A stretch of DNA of 64,000 nucleotides, taken from NCBI RefSeq assembly GCF_001905505.1, contig NZ_LIPG01000003.1, positions 868,001 through 932,000 on the forward strand. Direction: 5' to 3'. A program made the position numbers and the translations under genes. The notes below the pieces were generated by a model. The model was not told the origin of the DNA and searched no databases. It worked only from the letters and a program-made list of their open reading frames with translations. The DNA is from Streptomyces sp. CB02058 (lineage in GTDB: Bacteria > Actinomycetota > Actinomycetes > Streptomycetales > Streptomycetaceae). Positions 41,709 through 49,586 of the stretch are shown piece by piece; position 1 is the first letter of the stretch, and each line of letters begins with the position of its first letter.

Positions 41709-42077
41709 GTGACCACGCACCAGGACGCCGTCGAGCGCTACTTCACCGCTTGGAATGCCGCCACCTCCGAGGAACTGGCCAAGGCCGTCGCCGCGGCGTT
41801 CACCGAGGACGGCACCTACACCGACCCGCTGGGTGAGGCGAAGGGGCACGAGGGGATCGCCGCTGCGATCACGGGTGCCCACCAGCAGTTCCCCGGCTTC
41901 ACCTTCCAGCTCACCGGTACGCCCGACGCGCACCACAACCTGGTGCGCTTCACCTGGGACCTGGTCTCCACCGCCGACGGGTCCGCTCCCGCCGCCGGCT
42001 TCGACGTGATCACGCTCGCCGACGACGGCCGCATCAGCAGCGTCGCCGGCTTCCTGGACCGCCTGCCGGGTGCGTGA
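41709..42077 (+). CDS. SnoaL-like (NTF2-fold) protein
   Basis: A 122-residue protein with the NTF2-like cone fold: an N-terminal helix pair (HQDAVERYFTAWNAATSEEL), EDGTYTDPLG and the strand series ending GFDVITLADDGRISSVAGFLDRL. SnoaL-type members are small-ligand enzymes such as polyketide cyclases or isomerases, or scaffolds; no catalytic Asp pair can be assigned here. GTG at 41709 has AAGGG 8 bases upstream. It is likely controlled by the palindrome at 41529. Confidence 0.8.
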   Translation: MTTHQDAVERYFTAWNAATSEELAKAVAAAFTEDGTYTDPLGEAKGHEGIAAAITGAHQQFPGFTFQLTGTPDAHHNLVRFTWDLVSTADGSAPAAGFDVITLADDGRISSVAGFLDRLPGA

Positions 42078-42206
42078 CCTCTCCCTCAGCGGGCCTCCTG
42101 AAGGGTGGCGGCGGTCTCCGCGCAGCTTGCGCCGGCCCCGCAACAGGCTTCCGGCGGTCCCGTCATCGACCGTGCCGGCCATGGCAGTCGTCTTGCCAGG
42201 ACCGTA
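42078..42206. other. Gap between convergent SnoaL-like and glnK genes
   Basis: 129 bases with no coding character and no obvious terminator hairpin. Confidence 0.5.
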
Positions 42207-42545
42207 CTAGAGCGCCTCAGGCCCCCGCTCGCCCGTGCGGACCCGTACGGCCGTCTCCACCGGCATTGCCCAGACCTTGCCGTCGCCGATCTTGCCGGTG
42301 CGGGCGGCGCGGACCACCGCTTCGATCACCGGCTCGGCGTCCGCGTCCTCGACGAGTACCTCTATGCGGATCTTGGGCACCAGGTCCACCCGGTACTCCG
42401 CGCCCCGGTAGACCTCGGTGTGGCCGTGCTGGCGTCCGTATCCGCTGGCCTCGGTGACCGTCAGCCCGTTCACGCCGAGGTCCTGCAGCGCGGTCTTCAC
42501 CTCGTCGAGGCGGTGGGGCTTCACGACGGCGGTGATGAGCTTCAT
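42207..42545 (-). CDS. glnK: Nitrogen regulatory protein PII (GlnK/GlnB)
   Basis: A 112-residue PII trimer subunit. It begins MKLITAVVKPHRLDEVKTAL, and the T-loop GHTEVYRGAEYRVD has the conserved Tyr51 modified in response to nitrogen. The C-loop GKIGDGKVWAMPVE follows. PII binds ATP/ADP and 2-oxoglutarate and blocks the ammonium channel when nitrogen is sufficient. The ATG overlaps the amtB stop (ATGA). The usual third gene, glnD, does not follow; a SnoaL-like gene is convergent instead. Confidence 0.93.
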   Translation of the reverse strand: MKLITAVVKPHRLDEVKTALQDLGVNGLTVTEASGYGRQHGHTEVYRGAEYRVDLVPKIRIEVLVEDADAEPVIEAVVRAARTGKIGDGKVWAMPVETAVRVRTGERGPEAL

Positions 42546-43864
42546 GGGGCGGTGCTCCTGTCCTGGGAACGATCTGCGAAGTGGCCCGGGCTCTGCGCGG
42601 TGGCGTGAGTGAGGCCGCCGTGATCGTAGGCGCTCTCCGCGTGCACCGTCTGGTCGAGGCCCGTGAGCTCCTGGTCCTCGGAGGCCCGCGCTCCCATCAG
42701 CCGGTCGATCGCCCTGCCGATGCCGTACGTCACGAGGAAGGTGTAGGCGGCCACCGCGAGCACGGCGACGCCCTGGCGGAGGAGCTGGCCCGTTCCGCCG
42801 CCGTGGAGGAGACCCTCCGGGCCACCGGTCATCGTGGCCGTCGCGAACAGCCCGATCAGCAGGGTGCCCACCACGCCCCCGATGAAGTGCACACCGACGA
42901 CGTCCAGCGAGTCGTCGTAGTCGAACCTGAACTTCCACGCGACCGCGTACGAGCAGACGACACCGGCCACGAGGCCGACGACCGCCGCGCCCAGGACACC
43001 GACCGTCCCGCACGCGGGTGTGATGGCCACCAGGCCCGCCACCACGCCGGACGCCGCGCCGAAGGTGGTCGGGTGACCGTCGCGCCGCTGCTCGACGAAG
43101 AGCCAGCCGAGCAGCCCGGTACATCCGGCGACGAGGGTGTTGAGGACCGAGGCGGCGGCCAGGCCGTTGGCGCCGAGCGCCGAGCCGCCGTTGAAGCCGA
43201 GCCAGCCGAACCAGAGCAGTCCGGCGCCGAGCATCACCATGGGCAGGTTGTGGGGACGCATCGCGTCCTTCTTGAAGCCGATGCGCGGGCCCAGCACCAG
43301 GGCGAGGGCCAGCCCCGACGCCCCGCACGCGATCTCCACGACGAGGCCCCCGGCGAAGTCCAGCGCGCCGAGTGCGTCCTTGATCCAGCCGCCGGGACCC
43401 CAGACCCAGTGGGCGACGGGAACGTATACGAGCAGGGTCCACAGCGGCACGAAGAGCAGCCAGGCCGAGAACTTCATGCGGTCCGCGACCGCGCCGCTGA
43501 TCAGCGCCGCGGTGAGGATCGCGAAGGTGAGCTGGAAGGTCGTGAACAACAGGGTGGGCACGCTGCCGGTGAGGTCGTCGGGGCCGATGCCGACCATGCC
43601 CACATGGTCGAGCCCGCCGATGAGCCCGCCGAAGGTGTCGTCACCGAACGCCAGCGAATAGCCCGCGACCAGCCACACGACGGTGACCAGCGCGATCGAC
43701 ACGAAGCTCATCATCAGCATGTTGAGGACGCTCTTCGTGCGGACCATGCCGCCGTAGAACAGGGCGAGTCCCGGAGTCATCAGCAGGACGAGCGCGGTGG
43801 CGGCGAGGAGCCAGGCGGTGTCACCTGTGTCCAGGCCCGCCGAGGCCAGGGTCGCGGGGGTCAA
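42542..43864 (-). CDS. amtB: Ammonium transporter, AmtB family, with Glu-His variant pore pair
   Basis: A 440-residue channel with about 11 membrane segments. Family motifs include MTPGLALFYGGMVRTKSVLNM and DFAGGLVVEIACGASGLALAL. The pore residue normally the first of the twin histidines (H168 in E. coli, in the DFAGGxVVH position) is Glu here; the second His is kept in VGVHFIGGVVGT. Translation most likely starts at TTG 43864, because GAGGAGGA lies 7 bases upstream; ATG and GTG codons further upstream lack ribosome sites. The C-terminal tail is Asp/Ser-rich. It is coupled to glnK. Confidence 0.92.
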   Translation of the reverse strand: MTPATLASAGLDTGDTAWLLAATALVLLMTPGLALFYGGMVRTKSVLNMLMMSFVSIALVTVVWLVAGYSLAFGDDTFGGLIGGLDHVGMVGIGPDDLTGSVPTLLFTTFQLTFAILTAALISGAVADRMKFSAWLLFVPLWTLLVYVPVAHWVWGPGGWIKDALGALDFAGGLVVEIACGASGLALALVLGPRIGFKKDAMRPHNLPMVMLGAGLLWFGWLGFNGGSALGANGLAAASVLNTLVAGCTGLLGWLFVEQRRDGHPTTFGAASGVVAGLVAITPACGTVGVLGAAVVGLVAGVVCSYAVAWKFRFDYDDSLDVVGVHFIGGVVGTLLIGLFATATMTGGPEGLLHGGGTGQLLRQGVAVLAVAAYTFLVTYGIGRAIDRLMGARASEDQELTGLDQTVHAESAYDHGGLTHATAQSPGHFADRSQDRSTAP

Positions 43865-44056
43865 GAGGGGTCCTCCTCGGAGCGGCGTGGGGTCCGGCCC
43901 GAAGAGAGTTGCGGGCACGCGTTTCACGGAGGACGCCATCGCGTTTCCGGGATGTTTCATTGCGCGAAGGTGACCGAAAGCTCACAGGCGGGCGGCGTTC
44001 CGGTGTCCCGGACTCACCGCGTGCCGCCTGTCCGGCGGAGGCGGGCACGGGCGGAC

Positions 44057-44105
44057 GCGGGCATCGGCTCGTGCGGGCGGAGGCGGGCATCGGCTCGTGC
44101 GGGCG
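44057..44105. repeat. 26-bp tandem repeat upstream of amtB
   Basis: A 23-bp sequence beginning GCGGGCATCGGC occurs at 44057-44079 and again at 44083-44105, i.e. a 26-bp period, with a degenerate third copy just before. It lies about 200 bases upstream of amtB and 220 upstream of the divergent gene. Confidence 0.85.
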
Positions 44106-44248
44106 TATGCGGTGACCCGGCGCGATCGCGGCGCTCCCGCCGGGCGTGGGTGGCGCCGCCGGACAGGGCGGTCGAAGGACGCCGGGACGCCCCTTCGCGG
44201 TCCGCGGTCCGTGCGTCAACAGGGCCTGGAACCCACGGATATGTGGCG

Positions 44249-44263
44249 CCGAACGGCGTTCGG
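44249..44263. promoter_or_regulatory. Perfect 15-bp palindrome upstream of the 44323 gene
   Basis: CCGAACG-G-CGTTCGG is a perfect 7-1-7 inverted repeat. TACGAT (44272-44277), about 45 bases before the start codon, could be the -10, so a repressor at the palindrome would block it. Confidence 0.45.
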
Positions 44264-44322
44264 TCCGGCGATACGATCACGCCTGCGCCGGGAGCCCGTC
44301 CCGCCGCGAAATGGAGACGTCC

Positions 44323-44886
44323 GTGCCCCTTGCGATCCTGAGTGACCCCGATGCCGTCATCGCGCGGCTGCGCACCCCCTCCCAGGAGTGGGTGGAGGCC
44401 TGCACGGGCCTGTCGGGGACGCTGTTCCCCGACGTCGACATCGACCAGGCCGGATACGAGGCCAAGGCCGGCTGGGTCGCCGAACCCGCCGAGATCTTCG
44501 CGGGCTACTACCACGAGGACGACGAGATACCGGAGTCGTGCCTCTGCATCGGCATCTACGGGGGCGAGTATCACCTGATGGAGATGCCGTCCGGTGAGAT
44601 CTCGGTCTACAACCCCAGCGGCTGGGACAACGCCTCCGGAATGGCATCCGCCCATGAGTTCACCGGCGAAGGCCACGCAGGCGCCGCCGTCTCCCTGCTC
44701 GCGGCCGTCGTCAGGGAACTGGAGCCCCTGGACGACATCGAGGACGACGACGCGCGTGAGGCGGTCCTCAAACCGGCGCTCGAAGCGTTCTACGCCTTCG
44801 TCGAGGCGCTCCCGGACGACCTGGACGGCTCCCACTTCTGGAAGAAGGCCGCGGAGGGCCTGGCCGACCACTACGAGACCTGGTGA
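44323..44886 (+). CDS. Acidic protein of unknown function
   Basis: I do not recognise this 187-residue protein. It is strongly acidic (runs such as LDDIEDDDAREAV), contains a CLCIGIYGGEYHLMEM strand-rich middle and ends in a helical region (AFYAFVEALPDDLDG). It has no signal peptide or membrane segment. GTG at 44323 follows GGAG 6 bases upstream, so I prefer it to ATG 44311, which has no ribosome site. A 17-bp hairpin terminator follows. Divergent from amtB, but no functional link is implied. Confidence 0.75.
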   Translation: MPLAILSDPDAVIARLRTPSQEWVEACTGLSGTLFPDVDIDQAGYEAKAGWVAEPAEIFAGYYHEDDEIPESCLCIGIYGGEYHLMEMPSGEISVYNPSGWDNASGMASAHEFTGEGHAGAAVSLLAAVVRELEPLDDIEDDDAREAVLKPALEAFYAFVEALPDDLDGSHFWKKAAEGLADHYETW

Positions 44887-44895
44887 CCGGCGCGG

Positions 44896-44932
44896 CAGGG
44901 ACCGGTGGACCCCGCGGGTCCACCGGTCCCTG
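44896..44932. terminator. Very strong terminator hairpin
   Basis: A perfect 17-bp stem (44896-44912 with 44916-44932) with a 3-base loop, between the 44323 gene and the convergent pectate lyase gene. Confidence 0.9.
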
Positions 44933-45022
44933 TCAGCGGGACGTCCGTGCGGTCCGGCCGCGATCCCTCCGTCCGTCAGGGGACTTCGGGTGCCGCACCC
45001 GCCACCGGACCGGTCCGCAGCG

Positions 45023-46255
45023 CTACGGCGTCACCGTGTTGCCGCCGAAGGTCACGACGAGCTTGCCGTCCGAGGCGAAGGACCAGTCCATCGCGCCGGA
45101 GTACGCGGAGCACGCGGACCCGTTCGAGCCGGTCCAGAACTGGTTGGAACTGTCGGCGTCGCCCACGGTCTTGTCGTTCGAGCCGTCGTCCTTGCGGCAG
45201 GAGACGTTGCCCCGGTACACCGAAGTGCCCTTGTCGAAGGAGAAGTTGCGCTCGGCGTTGTCGATGCCGACGTTGTCGGACACCGTCATCGAGCCGGGGT
45301 TGCTGTTGTAGGTGAAGCCGTGGTGCCCGTTGTCGTAGGCGATGTTGCGCCGGACGACGTGGTCGACCTCGATGTCGTCGCCGCCGAGCTTGAAGCCGTT
45401 GCGGTCGCCGTCCTCGTTCACGGTCCCGTCGGAGAGCGTGCCGTTGCCGTAGGAGAGGGAGTCCTCGATGGTCACCGGGCCGATCGGGCCGGTCTCGCTC
45501 TTGGTGTAGAGGTCCCAGCCGTCATCGATGTTGTGGTGGGAGACCGTGTAGCGGAAGACGTTGCCGGGGCCCGAGGTGAGCTTCGAGGCGAAGCCGTCGG
45601 CGTCCTCGCCGTCGGAGTCGGCGTTGTCGTGCGACTCCGAGCTCAGGATCAGGTTGTTCGCGGGCCATTCGTCGTCGGGGGTGTCGGACGCGATCCGTGA
45701 GATCTGCAGGCCCGAGTCGTGGTTGAAGCGCGTCACGACGTGCTCGACGATGTTGTTGCTGCCGCCCACGAAGATGCCGTTGTCGCCGGCGTGCTCGACG
45801 ACGATGCCGTCGATGTGCCAGTAGGCGCCGTTCACGGCGAGCCCGCGGTTGGCCGGGTCCTCGCTCATGGCCGAGAAGTTCAGGACCGGCTTCTCACCGG
45901 GGTAGGCGGCCAGGGTCGTACGGGCGCTCGCGGTGCCGTCGTTGCCCGGCGGGATGGTGACCGTCGCGGAGTGCGCGTACGTCCCGCCGCGCAGGTAGAT
46001 CGTTCCGCCGGACGCGACACGGCTGATCGCCGAGGCGAGCGTCGTCGGGTCCGACTCCGTGCCGGCCGCGTCGTCGCCGCCGTCCGGGGCCACGTACAGC
46101 GCGTCGGCGGCCACCGCGGCGGGGGCGCTGACCGAGCCGGTGCCGGTCGGTGCCGCGCCGGGGGCGGGCGTGGCCTGCGCCATGGTTCCGGACAGCGCGA
46201 GAGCCGAGCCTGCCAGCAGGCCGACACATGCGATGACGGGATTGATCTTCTGCAT
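45023..46255 (-). CDS. Secreted pectate lyase (PL9-like parallel beta-helix)
   Basis: A 410-residue protein. The first about 30 residues form a signal peptide (IACVGLLAGSALALSGTMAQA), so it is secreted. The rest is a right-handed parallel beta-helix with PL9-type features: GTIYLRGGTYAHSATVTI, DGFASKLTSGPGN, HHNIDDGWDLYTK and NGFKLGGDD, where the Lys in the last is the proposed catalytic residue of family 9. It would cut polygalacturonate at plant-derived pectin. GGAG lies 8 bases from ATG 46255. The promoter and a LacI-like operator are visible upstream. Confidence 0.85.
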   Translation of the reverse strand: MQKINPVIACVGLLAGSALALSGTMAQATPAPGAAPTGTGSVSAPAAVAADALYVAPDGGDDAAGTESDPTTLASAISRVASGGTIYLRGGTYAHSATVTIPPGNDGTASARTTLAAYPGEKPVLNFSAMSEDPANRGLAVNGAYWHIDGIVVEHAGDNGIFVGGSNNIVEHVVTRFNHDSGLQISRIASDTPDDEWPANNLILSSESHDNADSDGEDADGFASKLTSGPGNVFRYTVSHHNIDDGWDLYTKSETGPIGPVTIEDSLSYGNGTLSDGTVNEDGDRNGFKLGGDDIEVDHVVRRNIAYDNGHHGFTYNSNPGSMTVSDNVGIDNAERNFSFDKGTSVYRGNVSCRKDDGSNDKTVGDADSSNQFWTGSNGSACSAYSGAMDWSFASDGKLVVTFGGNTVTP

Positions 46256-46480
46256 CGTTCGTCTCCAGGGTGGGGTGTTCGTCTGACCAGTGGGGGGTCG
46301 AGCGGCGAAACCGGAAACTCCTCGACGGGTCGTGCTGGGTTCGGTGGGGGAGTGGCCGGGCGTGTGGGGGGCGCCGTGGGGGTGTGGCCCTTCCTGCGGA
46401 CGTCGGCTCCGGGTGCCGTCGCACGGTCCGTTCGAGTGTCTGAACGGCTCGTGCGCCCGACACCACGCTGGGTGTGGAGC

Positions 46481-46488
46481 AAGCGCTT
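46481..46488. promoter_or_regulatory. LacI-family-like operator at the pectate lyase promoter
   Basis: AAGCGCTT is a perfect 8-bp palindrome embedded in GAAAGCGCTTGC on the minus strand, the core shape of LacI-family operators with a central CG. It begins exactly at the predicted transcription start, which is the classic repressing position. Confidence 0.55.
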
Positions 46489-46494
46489 TCTTGG

Positions 46495-46523
46495 ACCGTA
46501 GGCGCCTGTCGTGAGCGCGTCAA
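46495..46523 (-). promoter_or_regulatory. Promoter of the pectate lyase gene
   Basis: On the minus strand TTGACG (46518-46523) and TACGGT (46495-46500) are separated by exactly 17 bases, giving a predicted start at about 46488 and a 5' leader of about 230 bases. Confidence 0.65.
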
Positions 46524-46648
46524 TACACCTGTACGTGATGGCAGTTCATGAACCTGAACAGCGAGTCGGAGTTCGCGCGGGCGGACCGTCGAGCGCGATG
46601 TCGGATTTCCGCCAGCCGGATGGGCTCCCGGTGCCCGATGCTTGGACC

Positions 46649-48121
46649 ATGCACACCGACACCGAGCGCTGCGTGCGGGCCGTACGGTCGAAGGACGCCC
46701 GCTTCGACGGCTGGTTCTTCACCGCCGTACTGACCACCCGGATCTACTGCCGCCCCAGCTGCCCTGTCGTCCCGCCGAAGGTCCGGAACATGACCTTCTA
46801 CCCGAGCGCCGCCGCCTGCCAGCAGGCCGGGTTCCGTGCCTGCAAGCGGTGCCGCCCCGACACCAGTCCCGGCTCCCCGGAGTGGAACGCCCGCGCCGAC
46901 TCGGTCGCCCGGGCCATGCGCCTCATCCAGGACGGCGTCGTCGACCGGGAGGGCGTGCCGGGGCTCGCCGCACGCCTCGGCTACTCCGCCCGCCAGGTCG
47001 AGCGCCAGCTGCTCGCCGAACTGGGCGCGGGGCCGCTCGCCTTGGCCCGGTCGCAGCGCGCCCAGACGGCCAGGGTGCTCATCGAGACGACCGCGCTCCC
47101 TATGGCCGAGGTGGCGTTCGCGGCGGGGTTCTCGTCCATCCGCACCTTCAACGACACCGTGCGGGAGGTCTTCGCGCTCGCCCCGGGCGAACTGCGCGCC
47201 CGAGCGGCCCGCGGCGGCACGGCACCCGGCACTCCCGGAGTCATCGCCCTGCGCCTGCCCTACCGGGCCCCGCTCACCCCCGGCAACCTCTTCGGGCACC
47301 TGGCCGCGACCGCCGTCCCCGGCGTCGAGGAATGGCGCGACGGAGCGTACCGCCGCACCCTCACCCTCCCGCACGGACACGGCATCGTGGCGCTCGCCCC
47401 CCGCTCCGGCCACATCGACTGCCGGCTCTCCCTCACCGACCCGCGTGACCTCACGCAGGCCATCAGCCGCTGCCGCCGGCTCCTCGACCTGGACGCCGAC
47501 CCGGTCGCCGTGGACGACCAGCTGCGCTCCGATCCGCTGCTCGCGCCGCTGGTCGAGGAGGCCCCGGGGCGCCGGGTTCCCCGCACGGTCGACGCGGCGG
47601 AGTTCGCCGTACGCGCGGTGCTCGGCCAGCAGGTCTCCACCGCTGCGGCCCGCACCCACGCGGCCCGGCTGGTCCGTGCGCACGGGGTGCCGGTGGAGGA
47701 CCCCGAGGGCGGGCTGACCCATCTCTTCCCGTCCCCCGAGGCCCTGGCCGGGCTCGATCCCGAGGCACTCGCCCTGCCGCGCAGCCGCCGCGCCACGCTC
47801 ACCACGCTGGTCGCGGCCCTCGCCGACGGGTCGCTGCACCTGGGGGAGGGAGCGGACTGGGACAAGGCCCGCGCGGAATTGACCGCGCTGCCCGGCTTCG
47901 GCCCCTGGACCGTCGAGGTGATCGCCATGCGGGCCCTCGGGGACCCGGACGCCTTCCTCCCCACCGACCTCGGCATCCGCAGGGCGGCCGAACGGCTGGG
48001 ACTCCCGGCGACCCCCGCCGCCCTCACCGCACGCGCGTCCGGCTGGCGCCCCTGGCGCGCGTACGCCGTGCAGTATCTGTGGACCGTCGACGACCACCCC
48101 ATCAACCATCTGCCCGCCTGA
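46649..48121 (+). CDS. alkA: Ada-AlkA fusion: methylphosphotriester sensor plus 3-methyladenine DNA glycosylase
   Basis: A 490-residue fusion. The N-terminal Ada zinc domain has CRPSCP (with the methyl-acceptor Cys) and FRACKRCRPD; an AraC-type helix-turn-helix follows (about 80-180). An AlkA N-terminal domain and the HhH-GPD glycosylase (LPGFGPWTVEVIAMRAL, with the catalytic Asp in FLPTDLG) complete it. It repairs alkylated bases and may activate its own and other genes when methylated. ATG at 46649 corresponds to the usual family start. GATGCT 6 bases upstream may be a -10, so the mRNA could be leaderless. It is followed 17 bases later by ogt. Confidence 0.92.
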   Translation: MHTDTERCVRAVRSKDARFDGWFFTAVLTTRIYCRPSCPVVPPKVRNMTFYPSAAACQQAGFRACKRCRPDTSPGSPEWNARADSVARAMRLIQDGVVDREGVPGLAARLGYSARQVERQLLAELGAGPLALARSQRAQTARVLIETTALPMAEVAFAAGFSSIRTFNDTVREVFALAPGELRARAARGGTAPGTPGVIALRLPYRAPLTPGNLFGHLAATAVPGVEEWRDGAYRRTLTLPHGHGIVALAPRSGHIDCRLSLTDPRDLTQAISRCRRLLDLDADPVAVDDQLRSDPLLAPLVEEAPGRRVPRTVDAAEFAVRAVLGQQVSTAAARTHAARLVRAHGVPVEDPEGGLTHLFPSPEALAGLDPEALALPRSRRATLTTLVAALADGSLHLGEGADWDKARAELTALPGFGPWTVEVIAMRALGDPDAFLPTDLGIRRAAERLGLPATPAALTARASGWRPWRAYAVQYLWTVDDHPINHLPA

Positions 48122-48138
48122 GGGCGTGAGGACCGACC

Positions 48139-48657
48139 ATGACCACCACATCCACGGTGACCCGGCAGCACACGGTCATCGACAGCCCGTACGGGCCGCT
48201 CACCCTGGTCGCGACCGACGGGATGCTGTCCGGCCTCTACATGACCGGACAGCGGCACCGCCCGCCCGAGGAGACCTTCGGTCTGCCGGACGCCCGCCCG
48301 TTCGGCGAGGCCGCCCGCCAGCTGGAGGCGTACTTCGCGGGCGAGCTCACCGAGTTCGACCTGCCGCTGAGACTGGACGGCACCCCGTTCCAGCGCGGCG
48401 TCTGGGCCGAACTCGTACGGATTCCGTACGGCGAGACGCGCTCCTACGGCGAGCTGGCCGAAAACCTCGGCAAACCGGGGGCCTCCCGCGCGGTGGGCCT
48501 GGCCAACGGCAAGAACCCGGTCGGGATCATCGTCCCCTGCCACCGCGTCATCGGGGCCTCGGGGAGCCTCACCGGGTACGGCGGCGGGCTCGACCGCAAG
48601 CAGCGGCTGCTCGCCTTCGAGCGGGGTACGGAGGACGAGGCGCCGGCCCTGTTCTGA
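48139..48657 (+). CDS. ogt: Methylated-DNA-protein-cysteine methyltransferase
   Basis: A 172-residue O6-alkylguanine repair protein. The active site IIVPCHRVIGASGSLTGYGGG holds the acceptor Cys (about residue 134), and the N-terminal DGTPFQRGVWAEL region contains the DNA-binding helix-turn-helix. It repairs O6-methylguanine once per molecule. GAGGA is 6 bases from ATG 48139. It forms an alkylation-repair operon with the Ada-AlkA gene. Confidence 0.94.
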   Translation: MTTTSTVTRQHTVIDSPYGPLTLVATDGMLSGLYMTGQRHRPPEETFGLPDARPFGEAARQLEAYFAGELTEFDLPLRLDGTPFQRGVWAELVRIPYGETRSYGELAENLGKPGASRAVGLANGKNPVGIIVPCHRVIGASGSLTGYGGGLDRKQRLLAFERGTEDEAPALF

Positions 48658-48718
48658 GCGGGGCGGCAGGGGGCAGAGGCGCCGGGCGGAGGCGGACGGC
48701 AGAAGTACGGAGACGGGC

Positions 48719-48768
48719 GGCAGGGGCGGACGGCAGGGGCGGACGGCCCCCGCTCCGCCCCCGCTCCG
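48719..48768. terminator. Tandemly duplicated hairpin between convergent genes
   Basis: GGCAGGGGCGGAC occurs twice in a row (48719-48731, 48732-48744) and CCCCCGCTCCG twice in a row (48747-48757, 48758-48768). The GGGGCGGA core of the first pair is complementary to the TCCGCCCC of the second, so two alternative long hairpins form. This can terminate ogt and the minus-strand GDT1 gene. Confidence 0.75.
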
Positions 48769-48776
48769 CCCCTTGC

Positions 48777-49361
48777 TCAGCTGGTGAAGATCTCGACGAC
48801 CGACCAGATCGCCAGGCCGAGCATGCACAGTCCGCCGATGCGCTGCACCGTCTTCAGCGGCACCCGCTTGGCGATGAACCGTCCCGCGAGGAGCGCCAGC
48901 GCCGACACGGACATCAGGGCGACGGCCGAGCCGATGGCCGTGGACCACGCGCCGTTGCTCGCGGCGAGGTTCGCGGTGGTGATCTGCGTCAGGTCGCCCC
49001 ACTCGCTGATGAACACCGCCATGAAGGCCGTCGAATAGACCGGCCAGAAGCCGGTGACCGTCTTGACCTCCTCGTCCTCGTCGTCGTCACCGCCGCCGCT
49101 GCGCAGCAGCATGAAGGCGCCGAAGGCGAAGAGGGCGGCCGAGACCAGCTTGACGATCCAGTCGGGCAGCAGACCGATCAGCCCGCCCGCACCGACGGCG
49201 ATGGCGACGTGCACGATGAACGCCGAGGAGGTGCCGAACCAGACGTAGAGCGGGCGCATGCGCGTGCCCATGGCCAGCGAGGCGAACATGGTCTTGTCGG
49301 GGAGCTCCGCGAGGAAGATCAGCCCGAAGGCGGTGAGGATCGCCAGGGGGTCGAGATGCAT
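48777..49361 (-). CDS. GDT1/UPF0016-family manganese transporter (MneA-like)
   Basis: A 194-residue membrane protein with six hydrophobic segments in two halves around a GGGDDDEDEEVK loop. The family's duplicated E-x-G-D-(K/R)-(T/S) motif appears as ELPDKT (about residues 19-24) and EWGDLT (about 118-123); both keep the acidic pair but differ at the Gly or Lys position. Family members export Mn2+ or move Ca2+. ATG at 49361 is chosen because the conserved family begins MHLDPLAI; the ribosome site is weak. A yybP-ykoY-like riboswitch precedes it. Confidence 0.85.
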   Translation of the reverse strand: MHLDPLAILTAFGLIFLAELPDKTMFASLAMGTRMRPLYVWFGTSSAFIVHVAIAVGAGGLIGLLPDWIVKLVSAALFAFGAFMLLRSGGGDDDEDEEVKTVTGFWPVYSTAFMAVFISEWGDLTQITTANLAASNGAWSTAIGSAVALMSVSALALLAGRFIAKRVPLKTVQRIGGLCMLGLAIWSVVEIFTS

Positions 49362-49487
49362 TCCGGGTGGCTTTCTGTGAGAGCCGGGCCCCGGGCCTTC
49401 CGCGAAGTGCCGCTCGGGCTTTTTCGGAGGACCACTCGGCCCGGCATGACCGCAGCGCCCGCAGGGCGCGGGCGTGTCATACCTGAC

Positions 49488-49586
49488 CGAAGGTCTCGCC
49501 CACCCGTAAGCATCTACGAGCCCGGCCACCGGGAACCCGAAGGCTCCAGTGTGTCGACGACCGGTTTGCGGGGCTACTCCCCTTCG
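49488..49586 (-). promoter_or_regulatory. yybP-ykoY-like manganese riboswitch
   Basis: On the minus strand the leader starts CGAAGGGGAGTAGCC, the 5' hallmark of the yybP-ykoY motif, and ends GGGCGAGACCTTCG; the CGAAGG/CCTTCG ends pair as P1. The terminal box and the AGTAG loop are the Mn2+-binding consensus segments. It lies 127 bases before the GDT1 gene, a common target in bacteria. Downstream GCGCCC/GGGCGC (49457-49471) could be the expression hairpin. TAGTGT (49596-49601) is a possible -10. Confidence 0.72.

Larger units (their letters stand above)
43865..44322. other. 458-base divergent region with a tandem repeat
   Basis: It separates amtB from the gene at 44323. It holds two copies of a 26-bp repeat (44057-44105), a 7-1-7 palindrome (44249-44263), and a possible but imperfect GTGAC/GAAAG-type GlnR region at 43960-43995 on the amtB side. 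I see no gene in it. Confidence 0.6.
46256..46648. other. 393-base region between pectate lyase and Ada-AlkA genes
   Basis: It holds the minus-strand promoter and LacI-like operator of the pectate lyase gene (46481-46523) and a 230-base leader. It also contains the upstream part of the AlkA region, where an open frame reaches 46511 but the family N-terminus begins at 46649. Confidence 0.6.

Noticed and set aside
43960..43995. GlnR box upstream of amtB
   Set aside because: GTGAC, GTCAC and GAAAC elements occur, but the spacing does not follow the 5-6-5 pattern of known GlnR sites, so it is only mentioned as possible.
46511..46648. Extended N-terminus of the Ada-AlkA protein
   Set aside because: The family N-terminus MHTDTERC begins at 46649. 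The upstream part overlaps the pectate lyase promoter and lacks a ribosome site.
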